Part shown: positions 61,878 through 64,000 of the stretch, one piece after another
How the letters are laid out: each line of letters opens with the position of its first letter
Position numbering within the stretch: position 1 is the first letter of the stretch
Source: an uncultured Niabella sp.
GTDB taxonomy: Bacteria > Bacteroidota > Bacteroidia > Chitinophagales > Chitinophagaceae
Assembly: GCA_934486785.1 (NCBI GenBank)
Contig: CAKSQK010000004.1
Coordinates: 155,247-219,246 of the forward strand
Direction: 5' to 3'
DNA length: 64,000 bases
Notes under the pieces: model-generated
What the model was told of the DNA's origin: nothing
Seen by the model: only the letters and a program-made list of their open reading frames with translations
The model's database searches: none
Translations under genes and position numbers: made by a program

Positions 61878-63080
61878 ATGGCAACAGTAACAATGGTATT
61901 TAGGAAGAACTCGGTAACTAAAGATGGTAAATCTACGGTTTATTTTAGAATCACAAAAAACAGAAAACACAGTTACATTTCCTCGGGGCAGAAAGTAGAG
62001 GCAAAGTATTGGGACTTCACAAAGAACAAGGTAAAGGCAAATCACCCGAGCAGTGGGCGGTTGAATGCTTACCTTATTTTAAAATTGCAGGAGATCCAGG
62101 CAGAAGTGTTGAAAGCAGAAACGGAAGAGAAGCTTATGACGGGCAAAGACATCCGGAATGCAATATTCAGTTATTACCCTACAGATTTCATTGCGTATGC
62201 AACTGCCATCAACCATAAAAATATTGCTGAAGGTAAAATCGGCACCTATGATAAAAACAAATCCGTCATAGCAAAGATTCAGGAATATAATAATGACAAA
62301 CCGTTGTACCTTCATCAGATCACCCCGGCTTTTTTAGAAAAGTACGAGGATTATTTAAGGCTTAAAGGCAACCAGACAAACACGATTGGCGTGAGTATGA
62401 GGTACGTCCGGAAGATTTTCAACGATGCCTACAGGGAGGGATTGATAAAGCACAAACAAATCCCTTTTAACATCTACAAAATTAAAAACGAAAAAACACA
62501 AAGGAGTTACCTGACCGATGCTGAGCTAGGCTTAATCGAAGATTTAAAACTAAAAGCAGGCAGTATGATGCAGGTTCATCGTGACATGTTTGTTTTAGCA
62601 AGTTACGCTGCGGGTTTGAGGGTCGGTGATTTGTTAGCCCTTAAGGTTATGAATTATGATGGCCACTACATTCACACGCAAACCAGAAAGACCGGTGGGC
62701 AGCTTTCCGTAAGATTACCGCTAAAGGCAAAAGCTATTGCCGACATCTATGTGCAGTCAGATTGTCTGCCCGGCAATTATATATTCCCCATACTTCCAAA
62801 CGGCTTTAACGAGGATGATCCTAAGGGATTTGATGCTGCGATAAGTTCAGCCACTGCGTACTATAACAAGGATCTAAAAGCCATCGCTAAGAAGTGCGGT
62901 ATTGCCAAAAACATAACCAGCCATGTTGCCCGTCATTCATTTGCAACCAGGGCATTGCAAAAAGGCAATTCCCTGGATAAAGTTTCAAAGTTTCTTGGTC
63001 ATTCCAATATCAGCACTACCCAATTATATGCAAAAATCGTAAATTCGGAGTTGGATAAAGCAATGGAGGTTTTTAATTAA
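61878..63080 (+). CDS. Site-specific tyrosine recombinase (integrase)
   Basis: 400 residues. N-terminal Arm/SAM-like domain (about 1-200: TVTMVFRKNS, TVYFRITKNRKHSYISS, LYLHQITPAFLEKYEDYL), then the catalytic domain with AAGLRVGDLLAL (first Arg), KTGGQLSVRLPL (Lys), HVARHSFATRAL (His349, Arg352), LGHSNISTT (His375) and Tyr384 in QLYAKI. All catalytic residues are present. It is the Bacteroidota type of integrase found at the end of integrative elements. Everything after it is AT-rich, so it marks an element edge. No tRNA is adjacent as target. Confidence 0.93.
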   Translation: MATVTMVFRKNSVTKDGKSTVYFRITKNRKHSYISSGQKVEAKYWDFTKNKVKANHPSSGRLNAYLILKLQEIQAEVLKAETEEKLMTGKDIRNAIFSYYPTDFIAYATAINHKNIAEGKIGTYDKNKSVIAKIQEYNNDKPLYLHQITPAFLEKYEDYLRLKGNQTNTIGVSMRYVRKIFNDAYREGLIKHKQIPFNIYKIKNEKTQRSYLTDAELGLIEDLKLKAGSMMQVHRDMFVLASYAAGLRVGDLLALKVMNYDGHYIHTQTRKTGGQLSVRLPLKAKAIADIYVQSDCLPGNYIFPILPNGFNEDDPKGFDAAISSATAYYNKDLKAIAKKCGIAKNITSHVARHSFATRALQKGNSLDKVSKFLGHSNISTTQLYAKIVNSELDKAMEVFN

Positions 63081-63087
63081 TATTACC

Positions 63088-63210
63088 ATGAAACGATTAG
63101 ATGATCTCATATCAGACATTCCTGTTATATACAATGTGCAATGGTTTACGGAGTCAAAACAACTATTTTACGACCACCCAATGAATGTTAAAAAAGCTGA
63201 TGAAAATTGA
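63088..63210 (+). CDS. Very small ORF after the integrase (40 aa)
   Basis: 40 residues beginning MKRLDDLISDIPVIYN with an FTESKQLFYDHP segment. It starts eight bases after the integrase stop, and its end overlaps the start of the next gene (63185), the pattern of translational coupling. Family unknown. It could be a short reading frame without function; its placement and codon use are the only support. Confidence 0.4.
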   Translation: MKRLDDLISDIPVIYNVQWFTESKQLFYDHPMNVKKADEN

Positions 63211-63910
63211 GTCCTTGGAAGGAGATGAAAATAATCACGGGTTAAAGAAAAAAATCACTCTATTCGACTTCCTTTTAGGTGCTAAATATGTTCATTATGA
63301 TGAGATACACGATGATTGGGAGCGGACCAATAAAATGATTCAAGTTGGAGAGTATGATTATAAAGTCAAGGTAGGTTGTACGTTGATTCCTTCATCAAAA
63401 TTCTATCCTAATATAACCTACGGAAAAATTAAAGATGAAATATTAGCTACTTTAGAAAAAATGATAAGCCAGGTAAATGGTCATGTTGAAAAACGAAAAA
63501 TGATAAGTTATGTAAGAAGATTATTGAACGAGAAAATTATTTTGAAAAGCCAAGTAGAAAACATTGTCTACAATAATAAATTCGTTAAGTACTTAATTGA
63601 TGAAATCGACGCAGGTTATAGCTTTTTAGAAGAAGTGTTAGAAGTACTTAATAATAATCAAGACTTTTTGGAATTCGATATTGATACCGCAAAATTAGCC
63701 AAGCTGTACTTGTTTTTAAATACAGCAGAGATATTAAAAAATGATAAAACTTCGTTTTTGTCTTTTGCAAGTACATATTTTAAAGTGACAAAAAAAGGCA
63801 AATCAACTCTGCCTAATAAAGGCTCCCTTAAAACCGAAATAGGTGAGCTTAAACGAAATTGGTGCCGGTTTGCCCGATGGTATAAGGAGCAATCTTTAGA
63901 AATAAAATAA
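63185..63910 (+). CDS. Hypothetical AT-rich element protein
   Basis: 241 residues, helix-rich, no signal or membrane helix. The DNA is about one-third GC, clearly lower than the glutamate dehydrogenase gene before the integrase, which suggests recent transfer. A Lys/Arg-rich end (ELKRNWCRFARWYKEQ) would fit DNA binding, but no known motif is seen. The start may be the ATG at 63185 or 63200, inside the 40-residue upstream frame. It probably belongs to the element marked by the integrase. Confidence 0.55.
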   Translation: MLKKLMKIESLEGDENNHGLKKKITLFDFLLGAKYVHYDEIHDDWERTNKMIQVGEYDYKVKVGCTLIPSSKFYPNITYGKIKDEILATLEKMISQVNGHVEKRKMISYVRRLLNEKIILKSQVENIVYNNKFVKYLIDEIDAGYSFLEEVLEVLNNNQDFLEFDIDTAKLAKLYLFLNTAEILKNDKTSFLSFASTYFKVTKKGKSTLPNKGSLKTEIGELKRNWCRFARWYKEQSLEIK

Positions 63911-64000
63911 AGTCAGCTTTAAGGTTTGACCTCCTCCCGAAAAACCGTAGCAATTAAAAGTAGAGAATTGGGGCAATATTCATAATTTGAAAAATGAAAT

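Overview
The window is chromosomal DNA from a member of the Bacteroidota, most likely the Chitinophagaceae. Evidence: TonB receptors with N-terminal carboxypeptidase-like plug extensions, promoter boxes of the type TAnnTTTG instead of a sigma70 -10, few visible Shine-Dalgarno sequences, many secreted lipoproteins, two DUF1080 domains in one protein, and an integrase of the Bacteroidota type. No plasmid or phage backbone is visible. Most of the window is core or niche-adaptation chromosome; the accessory parts are 2.4-7.7 kb and the right end after 61.6 kb.

Layout. 0-2.4 kb: TerC-like membrane protein (5' end cut by the window), then beta and gamma subunits of a sodium-pumping decarboxylase. 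2.4-7.7 kb: an AT-rich minus-strand block with a LuxR-type regulator, an S74-chaperone-domain secreted protein, a subtilase lipoprotein with a long pro-domain, an FkbM methyltransferase and a free-standing paralogue of the subtilase pro-domain. 7.8-14.5 kb: a kinase-like unknown, dienelactone hydrolase, cysM, a sterol-desaturase/outer-membrane-barrel pair, a YdcF protein and a relic made from the two ends of amidohydrolase genes. 14.5-18.4 kb: tRNA-Gln, malate dehydrogenase, lipase, DUF1080 protein. 18.4-22.7 kb: an iron-uptake operon (TonB siderophore receptor, a lipoprotein with two CpxP-like repeats, a PepSY membrane protein). 23.5-34.5 kb: EF-G, EamA exporter, GH13 amylase lipoprotein, TraB/GumN, SPFH protein, long RtcB ligase, Tat-exported TIM-barrel protein. 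34.5-42.9 kb: SulP transporter, PurM, a broken zeta-toxin gene with its intact small partner, FUSC protein, tRNA-Leu, VOC protein, M23 peptidase, DUF4199, tRNA-Pro. 42.9-52.7 kb: sugar-kinase-like phosphotransferase, LacI regulator, penicillin acylase, TonB receptor, DsbD. 52.8-57.6 kb: dTDP-sugar genes rfbD, rfbC and a DegT aminotransferase, divergent from the Kdo transferase waaA. 57.6-61.6 kb: tdk, heme-export genes ccmB, ccmC, ccmD and glutamate dehydrogenase. 61.6-64 kb: a tyrosine recombinase followed by AT-rich unknown genes, the probable left edge of an integrated element.

How the genes fit together. Envelope biology dominates: iron capture (TonB receptor, PepSY protein), polymer use (amylase, DUF1080, acylase, lipase), disulfide and cytochrome c maturation (DsbD, CcmBCD) and LPS/O-sugar synthesis (WaaA, RfbCD, DegT). 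Three loci look like scars of internal deletion or truncation (2.4-3.1 kb, 13.7-14.1 kb, 37.4-37.8 kb).

The best candidate for an undescribed system is the AT-rich block at 2.4-7.7 kb, where a secreted subtilase is encoded next to a separate lipoprotein copy of its own pro-domain. No CRISPR array, prophage or named defence system was seen. All functions are read from sequence patterns; no database search was run.
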